Below are positions 48,201 to 63,200 of a stretch of 64,000 nucleotides of DNA, piece after piece (within the stretch, counting starts at the first letter, position 1; every line of letters starts with the position of its first letter). This stretch comes from Pipra filicauda (taxonomy: Eukaryota > Chordata > Aves > Passeriformes > Pipridae), in the NCBI RefSeq assembly GCF_003945595.2, contig NW_024104620.1, forward strand, positions 4,537,973 to 4,601,972. The letters run 5' to 3'. The notes beneath the pieces are model-generated. The model searched no databases and had not been told where the DNA came from. It saw only the letters and a program-made list of their open reading frames with translations. The translations under genes were made by a program, and so were the position numbers.

Positions 48201-51200
48201 GCAGAGCTCAGTGATAGTGTTGTACTGGCTGGTGCCTTTTGAAATCTCCTGGAGAGCCAGGGAGAGTTAAAGGCTTGTGCTGTTGGAAGCAGAGCAGACA
48301 GGCTGCTCCCACAAAGGATCACAGTTCTTTAGAGATTTTATAGTCCACAATGTGCTGGATATAAAACTGTTTCATGGTACTTAAACACTTAGATGACTTT
48401 CCAGTTAGCATGACCAAATATAAGTGGTATTCCAGATCCTGAAGCCAAACACTTTTATCCCTCCTAGCCAGACACTCAGAATGTGATGCTGGGAGTTCAG
48501 GCAGGCTGACATTTTTTGGGGATGACAGAGCAGCTTCCTGTGCTGCAAAATGCTGTCAGGGTGTGAGGGGAAACACACTGAACGTCTCATCTCAGAGCCA
48601 GGTCTGAGTTTCACATGCAGTACTTTAGGTTTGATACCCAGCAGATGTCAAATGATAATAAAAAGATCAGTTTTAAAATCTGAGACTTTGCAAATTCATA
48701 TCAATAATGTAAATGTATTAAAGGAGCTTTTATAAATGTCCTGTTAGGCAGTTTCTCAGTTCATTCTTTTTGTCATTGCAGCATAGAATTCATGCACTTA
48801 AGACCTGTTGGGTGTCTGTGGGTACAGCAACTTGATGAATTTCAATGTTATTCAATCTTATATATATCTTATTTAGTCTTATATATGATTGACTTTTATT
48901 CAATCATATATATATAAAATAATAATCTTATTCAATTTTTTTTTTAAAGGACAGACTAAGTGTATCCCTTGGAAGTTCATATAGTTCTTACTGGATACTG
49001 ATAGTTTTCGGCATGGTTTTAAATCTATGCAGGATGTAAAGTTCACTTGTATTCTTTTCTCTTCTTGAAAGGTCTACTAAGGATTCCTCCAGTTTCACAG
49101 TTGTTCTGAACAATCTTCGTGTATTCCTGATATTTGACTGGTTGTTGCTGGTCCATGACTTTTTATATACTCCTGGAGATACCAAAAAGCGGGAAAACCC
49201 CCTTTCGTCCCGGCAGAGAACTTACATCAGTGACACAACTGTGGTTCCCAAAGCAGTGAAAAGTGGGGTTGTTACCAAACGTTCTTCACTGCCTGTGACT
49301 GCAGAAAAGCAGCTGGAAGTGAAGGTTAATGTGACAGGTAAACGTGCTCTTCTCTAGTGCTTTTGTAGGAGCTTTTCTCGTTAAAATCCATGTGCTGGTG
49401 GAAAACCAGATCCGTTAAAGGAAATCAAGAAACCTGCTGCAAATGCTTTAAATAACTCAGTGATATTGCCAGTTGCCCTGGTTATTATTTGTGGCTTTGT
49501 TTGGTTCAGGAACTGAGTTTGTGGTGGTTGAAGACATGTCTTGCTTCGATACCAACGCCATTATTTTGAAGGGGACGACTGTTCTCACCTACAAGCCCAA
49601 GCTGTTGGATCGTCCTTTCTCTGGGAGTTTGTTTGGCATTGAGGTGAGAACAAAGAAATTTGCTGTTGTCAGACATCTAAAATTAGAGGAGCTTGTGAAG
49701 ATACTTCACTAGAAATATGCATACAACAGGAATAACACACAAATTATTTTTGAAGTTTGTTAGTTCCTCATCAAATGCTCCCATTTTATAGAGTTTTGTA
49801 TTGTTTCTCTTAAGACATTGAAACACTTGACTGGAACCCCAAAATATTGCTAGTTCTTGCCTGATCTGTTTGCTCAGTTAATAATTTTTTTTTTAAATAA
49901 TTTTCAATTTTTAGGTGTTCTCATGCAGGTTAGGAAATGAGCAAGAGACTGCACTGTCAATTATTGATCCAGTACAGATTCATATGGAGCTTGTTGGGAA
50001 TTCTTCCTACCCAAGTGGTTCAGGACTGCTGGATGCTTTCAATAGTGAAGATTTTCCTCCTATTCTAGAGGTAATATTAAAGGCCTGAATAAAACTCTAT
50101 GTGATAGAGAATACTAAAGTATGATCTAGCACAGATATTTTTATGCCCAAGGATTCAGTAGAAGACTTCTGAAGTCATAAGAAAAGAATAAGATAATTTT
50201 TTCCTGAAGTGAAAAAGGGAAAGAAAAAAGCATGAAGAAAATGCTCTTAGTGGTAATGAATGAGGGAATTTTGGGATGTACTGTAGAGATTAATAGTGGA
50301 GGAAAGAAGAGGGCTTTGTAGATAATGTAGACATGTGAGTTACTCATACCTGAGAGACAAAGTTATTTTTCTGTATCTAATTGTCAGAACTTATTAGAGG
50401 GGAATTCTATGTAGAGACTTTTTTACCATTATACTAAAGTAAAAACATTTTTCCCTTGAGATGTGCTTTTAACACTTTTGGTTGTTGGTAAATATGTTTG
50501 CCAATTTTATTATTGGAGCTTCCAAACAGTGTGATCATCAGCTTTTAACACTAAATTTTGTCCTCCTTTGGGAAAAGCTTTATTAATATCCAAAGTACAC
50601 AAGAAAAAATATGTAGAAAAGGATTTAAGCGACTCTTATATTTTAATTTTTCATTTAGATTCAGTTGCAGGCACTGGATATCAGACTGTCCTACAATGAT
50701 GTTCAGCTCTTCTTGGCAATTGCAAAGTCAATTCCCCAGCAGACAAGTGCAGCTCTGCCTGACTCAACTGCTGCAAGTGCTGCTCATCCCCCCAGCTCAG
50801 CTCTGGGGACTGAGGCCTCCTCCACACATGAAAACAGGGATATATCCAAACGTGTGCTGGATCCTGTGCTTGGTATGTTTTTAACTGTTGGAGTGAAGCC
50901 ATTTTTTTATCTAAAGAAGGTTTCTACACAAAAGATGTGGGTATCTCCATGGTGTAAAACACTTGTTGATTATAATTATCTGATGATGGTACTATAACAA
51001 CAGTAAAAGCAGTGCTGAATCACGTGCTTTTACTGCAGTTGCAATCTGAAACAAAACCCCCGTTTTTCATGCAGATATATCTTGATTTTAGAAATGAAAC
51101 CAAGTAGATAGCTGTCAAGGATTTATGACTGGTTAACTGTTCCATTCCAGAGGTGCAGCTGGCTCGCCTCCAGGAGCTGGGATTCAGCCTGGAAGATTGT

Positions 51201-54200
51201 CGGAAAGCTCTTCTGATCTGCCAAGGTAACAGCAGATATTTAGTTGGCCTTGCAGATTGTCCCTATTACCTTAATTACAATTAAATAAAAACTTTCAGAC
51301 TGTCAGGTAGCTGATGCACAGGCAGTATTTCCTTCTTCAGAATTTTTTTACTTTGGCTCTGTGTTGGAATAATCTCAAACATTCTTTTTCCTGTTCTGCT
51401 GCTCTGTAGCACCCACCCCCCAAAGACTGTCCTTGCCTTTTTTGGGGTGTCATATGTGGGATGTTTGGGTGTATTTTTGTTTGGGGGTTTGGGTTATGTG
51501 CAGGTTTATTCTTTTTCATGGTGTCCCTGCTTCTTGCCGTTATCCATCTCTTCCTCTTCAGAGCACATGTTTTCATCTCTCCCTTTTTGAATCATATATT
51601 CCCTATTTCTCCATGCAATATATGAAAAGGTGAAGCTTTAACAGAAGTGATTATTTTTCTTTAGCATTGTTATGCTTCCCAGTTTATTTAGAGGCATTCC
51701 TAGCATTAATACAGATTTTTATTATGTTGCCACTTGATTTGCAAACTTCAAAACACATTTCTCACTCTTAAAAAATTCCTATGTATGTATAATCTCATAT
51801 TTGTGCTATTAAACAGAACACATTTAAGGGACTGTTGGTGACTTGCCATAAGAGGAAGGGGAATAGTTTGCTTTCATATGTTTTTTACTAAATACCTTGA
51901 GGAAGTAGATGGTGATTGATTGGTTGTTTGCTTTTATCTAAGGTGACTTGAAAAAAGCAGCAAGTTGGTTGTTTAAGAATGCTGAACCTTTGAAATCAGT
52001 TTCCCAGACCTCTTCTGCTCGAGACAGCCAGGGGATTGTGCCTTTCCAGTTCATCTCTGGAGTGGAGATAAAGGCAGAGAGTGTGTGCATTTGCTTTATT
52101 GATGACTGCATGGACTGTGACGTGCCCCTGGCTGAGTTAACCTTCTCACGTGAGTGTTTGCTTCTGCCTTGCACAAAATGACTGTCAGTGACTGCTTTCA
52201 GCTCTGCTTTCTCAGGACTTGTGGAATTTTAACTGATGGTGTTTTGGTAGTGGGGTTTGTGGGGGGTTTTGGGGGGTCTTTTTTTGGTTTTGTTAGGTTT
52301 CTGGTTTTGTTTTTAAGAAGATCATAGTCCTTGTAGTGTTTAAGACTCTGGTTTCCCCTTTATACATCCCATAACTAATGGAATCTGTGCTGAGCAGAAC
52401 CCTGGGGAGGCTCCATGTTGTAAGGCATGGCTGTCTGTAAATGCTATTTGAAGAGTATTTTGATAGGCTTTGTGTACCATTTCAGTTTACAAGACAAGAC
52501 AAAACCTTCCATTGCCTAATTAAGAGTTTATAAAATTGGGGAGCTTGATTGTTTTGCATCAGTGTAACATTCACTTTTTTTCCCCCCCCAGGTTTGAATT
52601 TTCTCCAACATTTGCGAACCAGCCCTGAAGGTTACGCTCATTTTACCCTCTCTGGAGATTATTACAATCGAGAGCTTTCAGGTGAAATACCTGGGGAGTT
52701 GTTGTTTTCTTATTTATGTTTAGGAAACAGCCTTTCCTACTACAGGAGCCTGAAATTCTCCTGACATGAAATTTGTGTCTGTCTGTGTGTGTGAGAACAA
52801 GTGATCATAGACAAGATACCCTGACTTGAGATCAGGTGGAGGGATGTGGAAATTTGAGGTTTTGCTGATCTGAGAATAGCACTGAAGTTTTCAAATGTAA
52901 TTGCAAAAGAAGGTTATCCAGGAACATGACAGTTATGTAACTAGGGGTATCTGTATTCACATTTTCAGTTTTTACTTGCTTGGTGCAGTCAGTTTGTTAC
53001 GCATTTCAGGAAGGAAAAGCATGTGAGGGCAGGTGATTAGGCTGAAGTCAATGGAATTAACATAAGAAGACCATTAGAATTTATATTTTAAATTAAGAAA
53101 AACAAATTAGGCCTCAATCCAGGTCAGACACTGACAAAAGAAATAATCTAGTTGTGGTTTTTTTCTGAATTGAGGAACTAAATTTTCTGATATGTAATTG
53201 GTGACAACCACCTCAGGAATTATCTACCAATAGCAAGGCAGTTTTTTTGTTTTTAAAAATACATAGAGGGGGATTTTTTTAATAGCTTTTAGACCTTTGT
53301 CTTATGTGATACTGAATAATAGGCCAACTTATGCATAACTGTATGAAAATCATTTTCAAAACTATTTCAGAGGGCTTAGTTGCAGCTGACTTAAATAAGA
53401 AGCAGTAATTGCCTTCTAATGCTTTAATTGGAATTAAGATATTTCTGCAAGGCCTTACATGCAGTGTACATAGTATCCATACATGGTATGCAGTGTGTAC
53501 ATACAGGATACACGGCTCAAATGGAGGAGCCGGAGCAACTTCATATTAGGTAGCAAATTAAATACAGTTTATCTTGAACGCAGATTAAAAGTAAAGGATT
53601 AAATACTGAAATATGTAAGCACCATTCCAGGGTGGCCTTCCCACGTGCAGCAGAGGTGACTTTGTGTTTGTTCCCAGGCTGGGAGCCCTTCATTGAGCCG
53701 TGGCCCTGCTCGGTGTCTTGGCAACAACAGGCCTCGAGCCGCCTCCACCCCTCCCGCCTGAAGCTGGAAGTGAAGGCCAGACCACGCCTGGATATAAACA
53801 TCACCTCTGTCCTCATAGGTACGTGGGAATATTCCCTGTGCAGCCTGATTGTCACTCCTGAACAGGACAGACAGCTCTGACCGAGCCCTGCTGGTGTCCC
53901 TTGGAGGGGGGGGAGTTGGGCAAGTCCCCACATCCCTTCCGTGGTGTTTTACACAGGTGTGTGTTTGGGCAGGCACTGTCAAAGTGTAAAGACATGAGCT
54001 GCATGTTTTAGAGGTTAGCAGGGATTCTTTCTCTGCTCATATGAATTCTATCAAATTCATATGTTATTTGAAATTTAGTTTTGATCAGAAACAGGCTTTC
54101 ATCTAAAGCTTTCCATACTGTACAGTGCTTAAAAATATTTTGGGAAGCTCGTCATTTTTCAGTACGTTGACAGGTGTAGTGGGGAGCTACTCTTTTCAGT

Positions 54201-57200
54201 TCTGCAGTCTCTGAACACCTGAGCTTCAATTCCCACCTTAGGAAATAAAAATGTTTTGTTCGTCATTAATTCAAATTTCATGTGAGCTGCTGTGTTGCTG
54301 GGCTGTGATCGTGTGCATTTCCCAGGAATATTGTTGCTCATTGTGAATAATTTGGTGAGCACAGTAAAGAAATGGCAACAGCTGAGTTTGCAGATGGAAC
54401 AGAAAAGCCTTCCTTGGTCCTTTCTCCCAGAAGACCTGTGGGGTTGGCAGAAAGAGGGGAGCCAAAGTAGCAGGAAAAGCAAATCAGTGATTCCTAAGAG
54501 TTCCAATGATGCTTTTAAATACCAGTGAGAACAAGTAGTAAGGCTGGTTTGTGATTAATACTGTGCTAAAGGACCCGATTAGTGTCTTGATATTTATGCA
54601 GGAATGTGGCTGTACTTCTTAAAACAAAAGAACCAAATCCCTAGGAAGTGCTTCTAACATGGAAATATTTATGGTTAATTGCCTCCACAAGGAGAGCTCT
54701 TAGATTGCCTTAGGAGTGTCTTAAGAACATGGAATTCCACTTAAAATTTTTTTTTGAAAAATAAAATCTTTATTATTTGTTTTTGAAGATAGTGCTGTGA
54801 TTTTATGAGCTGTTGTTTGTCTTTGACTCATATAAGTGTTTCAAAAAAAAAAACCAGTGAGATAAAACCGCTGCCATTAAAGTGGAGTAACTTGAGTGTG
54901 ATGAATTTAACACACTTTTCAATGACTTTGTTTACTGCCACCTTGGAGACATTGGCTGTCTGTGCTTACATTCCTCTAGAGCAATACACATGTACCAAAC
55001 AGTCATGGATGGAAGATTACTGTAAACAGGACAAAGAAGTGAATGTAATCAGCTCAGAAGACTGGATGGGCTCTTCGGTGGATCCCCCATGTTTTGGGCA
55101 GAGTATGTTGCTCATTAATCACACTTTATTTGAAACAGTCCTGACACACACGGTCATCTGTCTAATGTATTACAAACAGAAGTACTTGGGCTTCACAGCA
55201 CACAGTGATTTGTTAGAGATGTTTGGCAAAAAAAAAGAAAAAAAAAAAGACAAAAAAGCTGTGTTCTGTTCAGTTGTGTTCAACTCTTTAAAAACAAAAA
55301 CCATTCTGGCTGCTTAGCTTTGAGTGAGAGCTTTGCACTGCTCGTTCTGCTTCCTTTTTTTGTCAGTTAATGAGTGACTCTCTCATCAAAGATTAAATCA
55401 AGAGTATTGGCTCTAGGGCATGTGCAGTTCAGAGGGGATCTTTTTCTTTCTGTACCCCAAAGTCCTGTATAACTGAGTTTCTGGGGAAAAATCCTGTTTA
55501 ATTTGTGAAACTTAATACGTGACAGGTCTTTTTAGCTTCTCTTGTCCCAGAATTACTTCTGGAAGAAATTCAAATAAAATTTGAATAAAATTTAAATAAA
55601 TTTGAATAAAATAAAAGTCTCTATCCCTGGCTCAGTGTAAGCCAAGGGATAGAGACTTATAACTGCATGATGCCAACTGTATCTTCCTCAATGCATGATG
55701 GGGAAGATCTGCCTGTATTTATGTGTTTTTTCTGACCTGCTAACTTTGTCTTTCCTGTCTGCCAGGCCTTCCTCTTGTGTACCTTAGAACTAGGAGTACA
55801 GCCAGTTTGACTAACCTAGAGCATCAGATCTATGCTAGAGGTACTGTACAGAGAGAGACCAAAAAAAAAAAAGGTGGTTTTCTTCTTTGGAAGGCTCTTG
55901 TACAATAAATACTGTGCTGTATGTGTGACTTGCTGGTAGACTGGCCTCTATATTTAAAAATAATCAAACCTCGAAAAACCTCAAGCTAAAGAACATGACA
56001 GCTACTTTTATCCTGGGTTTATCTGTTATTCCTCTCTGGAACCTTAAGGAAAGAAGGGAGAAGTATAACTAACCCTATGAATTATATGAATTATTGGCTA
56101 TTCAATGTCCCTTTTCTAGAGAGACAGTATAGTGTAATTAAAAATAGCATAATATCACAGTATTTTATTTGTATTCTAAAAATATCCAACATTATGTTCA
56201 ATGTACCTACTTATGCCTAATTCAGCATATTTAGCTACTTAAAACTTTCAGATGCCTTCAAAAAGAACAATCTGTTTTCAGTAAGCCTTAGGATGTAAGG
56301 CATTCCTACCAAATATCTTGTTAATTTGTTTGGGTTATACTTGACTTTACAGTCTTGGGGCAAAACCATACAGTTTAAAGTAAGATTTTTTTTAATTTTT
56401 GACATTATGGAAGACAAAACAGCACACTTGATAAATATGTAGCCCTGTAGAAAAGTTGCTGAGGGGGAGGACACAACGTTTTCTAGAAATCTGCATTTGT
56501 GGCCTGTTCAAGTGCCCCTCAGAAATATTTTCTCTGAGTTTAAAAAAAAAAAAAACAAACTCAAAATGGAAAATGATAGAAGGGCTTATTTTTCTGAAAG
56601 ATTTTTCCAAAAATCAAACAAACAGCAAAACTTGTATTATTCAATGCTTGGCTTTTAGTGGGTGTTGCAGCTAAATTACTAAATTAATTATGAAAAAACC
56701 CTCCTTGTAATGGTAATCTTTTTTTTTTCATGCAGTAGTCTCAAAATGCAACTTTTACATTATGTTTTCCTTTGAAAATCAGGCCATGGTCCCAAAAATT
56801 CTTTTTTAAAAGTCTCAAAAAATAAACTGGCAATCGATTAAACAACAGAGTAAAAGTTCATTTGGCTTCTGGTCTGTAATTTTGTAGAACCTGGATTAGC
56901 CAAAAAATTATATAAAGTGAATCTCAAAACTAAAAACATTTATTTGCAGTTGGCAAAAGTCAGTGTTTTCATTTTCAAGGATTTCATCTTCTTGCCATTT
57001 AATTGGAAAGAACTTTCCCCATGAGCTTTAGATCAGATTTAAGTCTCTGCTTAGGTTTATAGGGGGTTGTTGTTATTGATTTGGAAGAAAGTTTTATGTG
57101 ATTATTAGTAACTCCTTCAAAACCTTCCCTGTCCTCCTCACCTTACCCCTTCTTGCCCCTGTAAACCTGTGCTGAAGCTTTTGGAGCACTTGCAGATCAG

Positions 57201-60200
57201 TTCTGGGGAATAGATTTCATTTCTGTCCTAACTTTCCTTTAAGCAGCTGATTTATTGTGTGCACCTTCCTCCCACTTCTCTCATACCAAAAGATGTGGGT
57301 ATTTAGGTAGCAGCCATTTATCTTCCTTTTTAAGTAAGTTGCTGGACTTTGACAGGGGTTTTTCTCTGTCCAAACACAGTAAGTATTTTCACAGCCTTGA
57401 TGCACTGCAGTGTGGAAGATGAGAGTAACACTTGTGTGCTGGTTAGAAATCCATGCTTGGAAAAATTCAACCAGGGGAAGTGAAGTATCTTCTGGGATTT
57501 TGCTGTCCAGTTTTTTAACAAAACCAGGTTGCCTCTGGTTGCACTCAAGTTATTTTCCATACTTTGTTCTAGTAGGTTTTATCCTGTTTAGGAAAATATT
57601 TCTACTTATTCAGTCTTTGAGGATAAAAGTCCCATTCAAAAAGGGTACTGGCTAATTCTGTATTTATCACATTAAATACAGTATAGATCTTAATTGTAAT
57701 TGAATGTGTGTTTAGTACTTCATGAGCATTTGGATGTCCATAAAAAGTTCCTGATTATGCTTGGGGTTTTAGTTAGATTTTCTACACATTAGGTCTAACT
57801 GGAGGCAGAGGATTTTGTAAGACTTGATATGAAGAAACAAAAGAACGGGTTAGATCAAGCTTAGTTCCCAGGGGGGTTGATGTAGGGGAAGACTTTCTGT
57901 TTGTTTTATCCCATTTCTGTAACAGTTACTGATTTAAAAAATGTCATAGATAATCTGATATCCTGTTTCTTCGATCAGTTTTTCTTTGGTTAGTGCAGGT
58001 TTTGGTTCTCCAGCCATTGTGTCTCATCCCACACTATCATCTCATAAACGCTTCTCCTGGGCATTCAGACAAGTGTGGGTTGTGTTTTGTAGGTGAAATG
58101 AAGACTCCAAAGCGCAGGCAGCCCTTTGTGCCCTTTGCTCTGAGGAATCACACTGGATGCACTCTGTGGTTTGCCACCCTGACCACAACCCCGACCCGGT
58201 AAGGACCTGTTGGGGCATCACTTCAAACAGATTTGGCTGGTTTCACTTCCACGTCAGCCAAACCCTGTTGTTTGCAGTGCTTTTGTTCTGCAGAGACACA
58301 TAAGCAAGTCTCAGTTTTAGTTAAGAGCCTCTTCCTTCACACTGAGATAGTTTTACTGCTTTAAAAAAAACAAACAAATTGTTTTTTTCAAGAGGCCCAA
58401 CAGAACATGAAAACTACTCAGATACACTCATGATGTGAATGTGTTCACTGAGGACTGAGGCAGAGTAAAAGGCACTTGTCACTTGAAGTAGTCAGTTTGT
58501 AAAATGCTGTGATTCTCTTCCCAGGGCTGCTCTGTCTCACAGTGGGAGCCCAGGTGTTGTTCCTGAGGAAAATGGGACGTTGCTGGATGATGCCCATAAT
58601 GTCAGTGAATGGCAAGAAGTTATCACTGGGGAAGAGATTCCATTTGAGTTTGAAGCCAGAGGGAAACTCAGACACAGGTGAAGTTTTGCACACTTACATA
58701 TGGAACACGTGGGATCATAGTTGTGAGGGCACCAGCAGGTGTTGCATTAAAAGTAGATTTTTTTTAAAAAATCTCCTCTTAATATTTAGTTCTTATTTTT
58801 AAAGCTTTTCTACAGAGGGAAATGATGAGTTCTCCAGTAAGCAGCATCTATTGCTCTTAGTGGCAGCTGTTCCTAGATGTAATTTGGATTATTATGAGCT
58901 TTTAGAAAGACTTGGGACCCTCAATCAATGTCCTTTATTCTAAAGGACTGGGCCAAGGGGTGGTGTTGGTTGTTAAATGTAAGTGTTATCAGAGATAAGA
59001 ACATGTTGACAAATATGTAGCACACTTCTGTTTTTGCTTATATGACATAGTTGTACTTCTGTGTGTTCATTAGGGAAGGTAGAACAATTAGACAGTTAGT
59101 CTGTCTTTATCCATGAAACAGAAAAACTCCTGAGACTTTTTAATGCTTCAGTGAGATTCTTTTCTCAAAATCCCTTGGTTTGAACTGTTTGGTGTTTACA
59201 CTGTATAATAATGCTTAATTGTAAATTATCTTGGTCTGGCCTGGTAGGCACACACATGATCTGAGGATTCACCAGTTGCAAGTGAGAGTCAATGGCTGGG
59301 AAGAAGTGAGCCCAGTGTCTGTGGACAAAGTTGGAACGTTTTTCCGATATGCTGCACCAGATAAGAACTCCTCCTCCTCCACTGTAAGTTCTGATTTTGA
59401 GGGTTTTAGGAAAATGTATAAATGTATAATTTAAGGGTAATGATGGCTGCAAGATTTTGACCTAAAAGTAGCTGCTGTATGAGATTGACCTCTTTCCATT
59501 TAGCTTGCATTGGGAGAGTTTGGAGATGCTGGGTTCTAATTAGCAATTTAATGTGTAACAAAGCCCCAGACAGAGCAGTCAGCAGTTAGTCTGTGCTTGG
59601 CAGTCAGAGCTCCCAGGGACAGAACTAACATATTAGTGACAGGGCCATGGACTCGTGGAGACTGAGCTTTAAGTCAGCCCAGCATTTCAGCAGCTATTTT
59701 TATTTCTTTTATTGCAGGAATGCTTTTCATGTATTTAATTTACTTAAAATAAACAAAACTGGCAATTTCCTGTAAGCCAAGAGATTGTTGAAATATGTGG
59801 CTGCTTAGACAAAATATACTTGTCATGAAGGGAAAATGCAGTTGTAATAATCAGGCTGGCATTTCTTGGAGGCTCAGTGATAAAAATGATTTTGTGGATT
59901 TCAGAACTAGCTAAGTTTTGAAAGTAGGTACAGGAGGTTGTTGAACACTGGAGAAGTAGTTGAGATCTTTTTGGTATAAAACAGAATTTAATTTCAAGAT
60001 ACTACTGACAAGAGCCAGTGGTCTCTTATTTGCATTGTTTCTGGTGTTTTCATATTGAAGCATAAAAAGCATCATCTCTCTTTAACTTGAATATTGAAGG
60101 GAAAGGATGCAAATTGAGAATTGCTGTTCAGGAACGTCTTTTGGGGAATTCTTCTTTACAATAAACCCTTCTTTTAGCTTCATTTCTTTTTAAACCAGTG

Positions 60201-63200
60201 TTACAAACAGGCTTTGCTAATCTAGTTCTGACATGATTCCAAGCTGTACTGAAGATCAGAAGCACGGTGATGAAAGTTTATTCTTCTCTAGTAAGGTTCT
60301 ATATTACAGCTGAAATCAATGTCTTTAAAGCTGAACAACTTTAACTTTCTTGTTTACTTTCCTCTCAGCTTGGAAGCCCAATAAGTAGAACAAATATAAT
60401 ACATCCACAAGTCTACGTGAGTATCTATTTTCATTTTTTGAGAGCTACTTAAATAAGACCAAAGAATTCTACAAGTGAACTGGCTTTTCCATCCTTGTAG
60501 AACCTTCTCAATAGAAACCAAACAAAAGTCAAGCAAACAAAATGGACTTTCAAATCAGAACAAATATATGATTTTCCATTCCTCACTAGTATAAACGTTT
60601 TAAGAATGGGTCTTAAATTCCAATATGTGAATTCTAGCACGTAAATGCTAGAATATGAATTGTTTTTTTCAGGATTGAATTGGCAATGACTTCATGTAAT
60701 GTAGGAGGGAAAACACCACAGTAAAAGGGTGAAGAAAATGTGGATATTTTAAGAAAACTTTATATTATTTTCTAGTTTAGACAGAGGGAGTAAGTGACTG
60801 TTAAATATATAAGACTTGGAATTCAAACTCCATGGATTTATAAAATAATGTAGTAGTGAGGTGATGTGTAGTCTTCTTTTAGGATCTCTGTTACTCTTAG
60901 TTGAACTTCCATTGTTTTGAAAAAGCTAATGGAGTTAGTGGTATGTAGAATTGCTTTCTCATAGTTAATTTTACTGGGTTTTGAGGGAGAGGTACAGGAG
61001 TTTAAGGGATTATTATTATGAAACTATATAGACCCGAGGAGTTGCACGTGGTTGGACTCAGTTTTCCTCCAGCAGTTACTGCTTCCACATTGAGGTGCCC
61101 CTCTTCTAGATATATTCATTACCTGAGCTTTTTAATGCTTTTAAATATCTTCCAGTTTTCTTCATTGCCTCCAGTTCGTGTGGTGTTTGAAGTCACCCTG
61201 GAGGGCGGTGCCCGGAAGGTGATAACGGTGCGCTCGGCCTTGATGGTGAAGAACAAGCTGGAAACTCCAATGGAACTGAGACTGGACAGTCCTTCTGCCC
61301 CTGACAGTAAGTGCTGGGAATTCCTGGGCCCTGAATTCCTGTAGTATTCCATACATGCTGTGGGAAGTGTAGCTTTCTCCCCAAGAAGATTCGCCACTGT
61401 CCGTGATGGTTCACACCTCCCTGGAGAGAAAATGGGTGTTGTTAAGAAGGAAATAATCAACAAGGTGAACTAGAGGATCCATTAGGATTTTTCCCCATCA
61501 GGGAAAGCTGAGACTGTGTAAATACTGCATCTTATTTCTGTGTGTAGCAATGTTATCTCTTTTAACAGCATTCTAGAAAGTTTTGCCTGCAGAGGTGTAG
61601 TGTAGAAATGTTGTGATATGTTGACAATGTACCCAAAATGTATAAGGAATGAGTTTTTTTGAAATAAACATTTTCACTAAAGCATCCAAGGGAAAAAGAA
61701 TTTAAATTCCAGCAAGTTTTTGGGCTGTTTCACCTAAATTTGTCTGCTGCCAGATTGTTAATAGAGCTGAAAATAACTGGTTGGTGTTTGAAATGTACAT
61801 AAAGTAGGAAGTGATTTATATTAAAGTGAAATGGGTTGCTTCAAAAATTTGAGACGCACTACTTCAAAATTTTATGGTTTTCAGTAAAGGGGCCTGTCTT
61901 GATATGTGTGTGTTCTTCTCTGCTTGCAGAACCTGTGGTCCTTCCAGCAGTTATGCCAGGAGATTCCTTTGCCATCCCATTACATCTGACATCCTGGCGT
62001 TTGCAGGCCAGGCCCAAAGGAATGGGAGTCTTTTTCTGTAAGGCCCCAATTCACTGGACTAATGTTCAGAAGACAACAGAGGTGTGCAGCAGCAAGAGGG
62101 AGTGTCACTCCATGGAGTCTGAAAACAGCAGGTTTTTCAGGTAATTAAGACCTAATTCTTTTTCTGTAAGCTCTGTTTTCTTCTGAACTAATTAACAGGA
62201 AAGAAAATGCTTAGAGGTGAAAGCTGCTGCAGCTTTAATGGGAGGTTTTGTTTGGTGTGTTAAGAGGTGAGGAAGCAGTGAAGTGTAACTGCTGCATTTC
62301 TGCAGGGCTCCTTGAAGCCCCTCTGAGAATACAAAGCACAGTGTTAATATTTATGGTAAAAAATAAAAGATTAGAAAATAGAATGTAGACTTAAATTAAC
62401 TGCTCTGTCTCACTGAGGATAACAAGTGCTTTGCCAAAGGAGTGTTCACAAATACTCATTCTTTATCTTCAATGTCCTGTGCTCTGTTCTAAGTCCAAAA
62501 ATGTTGCTGCATAGTAAGGACTAAATGGAATTTTGTGGTTTTCTGATATGGTTGATTTAGGGTTGCTCTGTATTTAGGAAATACTAGAATAGAGATTATG
62601 GAAGCTGCTCAGGAAATGACCTTTGCACACCATGTGGTTACTTCTGTGTGTCAGCTCCATAGTTCATTTCTTAATATGCTGCTTTTGAATGTATCACAGG
62701 GAGGCAAATGCACAAATTATTTAAAATGAAGATTTACTTAGTCAATTTTTTCTTAACTAATGGAAAACCAAAGTGTCAGGTGGTCAGAGGAAGGATGTAT
62801 CTACTGGGAAGAAGGACACAGTCAGCATTTATGTTTTAGAAAATGGTTATATGTACTTTTAATAGTTAAAATCTCTTAGTAATAGTTAAAAACATATTTT
62901 TGCAAGTCTATGGAAGCCGCTTTTATAGTTGGTAACCTGTAAAAGCCATTTTCTGTTACATCTCTGAACAGACCAGGTTTTTCTGAGTGACTAAATTAAG
63001 TCTGATTAAAATCAGGAAACTCCTGTTATCTTAATGTTAGGCATAAATACAAAATACCTTATGGTCAAACAACAAAGTGATTAGGTGAAGAACAACTCTA
63101 AATGCTGTTTTTCTTATCAATTCTGAAGTTAGAGCATGTTAGAGGATTTAGTGCAATACAGAAAGATAGGATTCAATTGCCTGCCAAACTCATTGACTCC

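Noticed and set aside
54805..55317. 170-codon + frame around VPS13D exon 39
   Set aside because: Only 54980-55102 matches VPS13D. The rest reads through the acceptor, the donor and A-rich intron.
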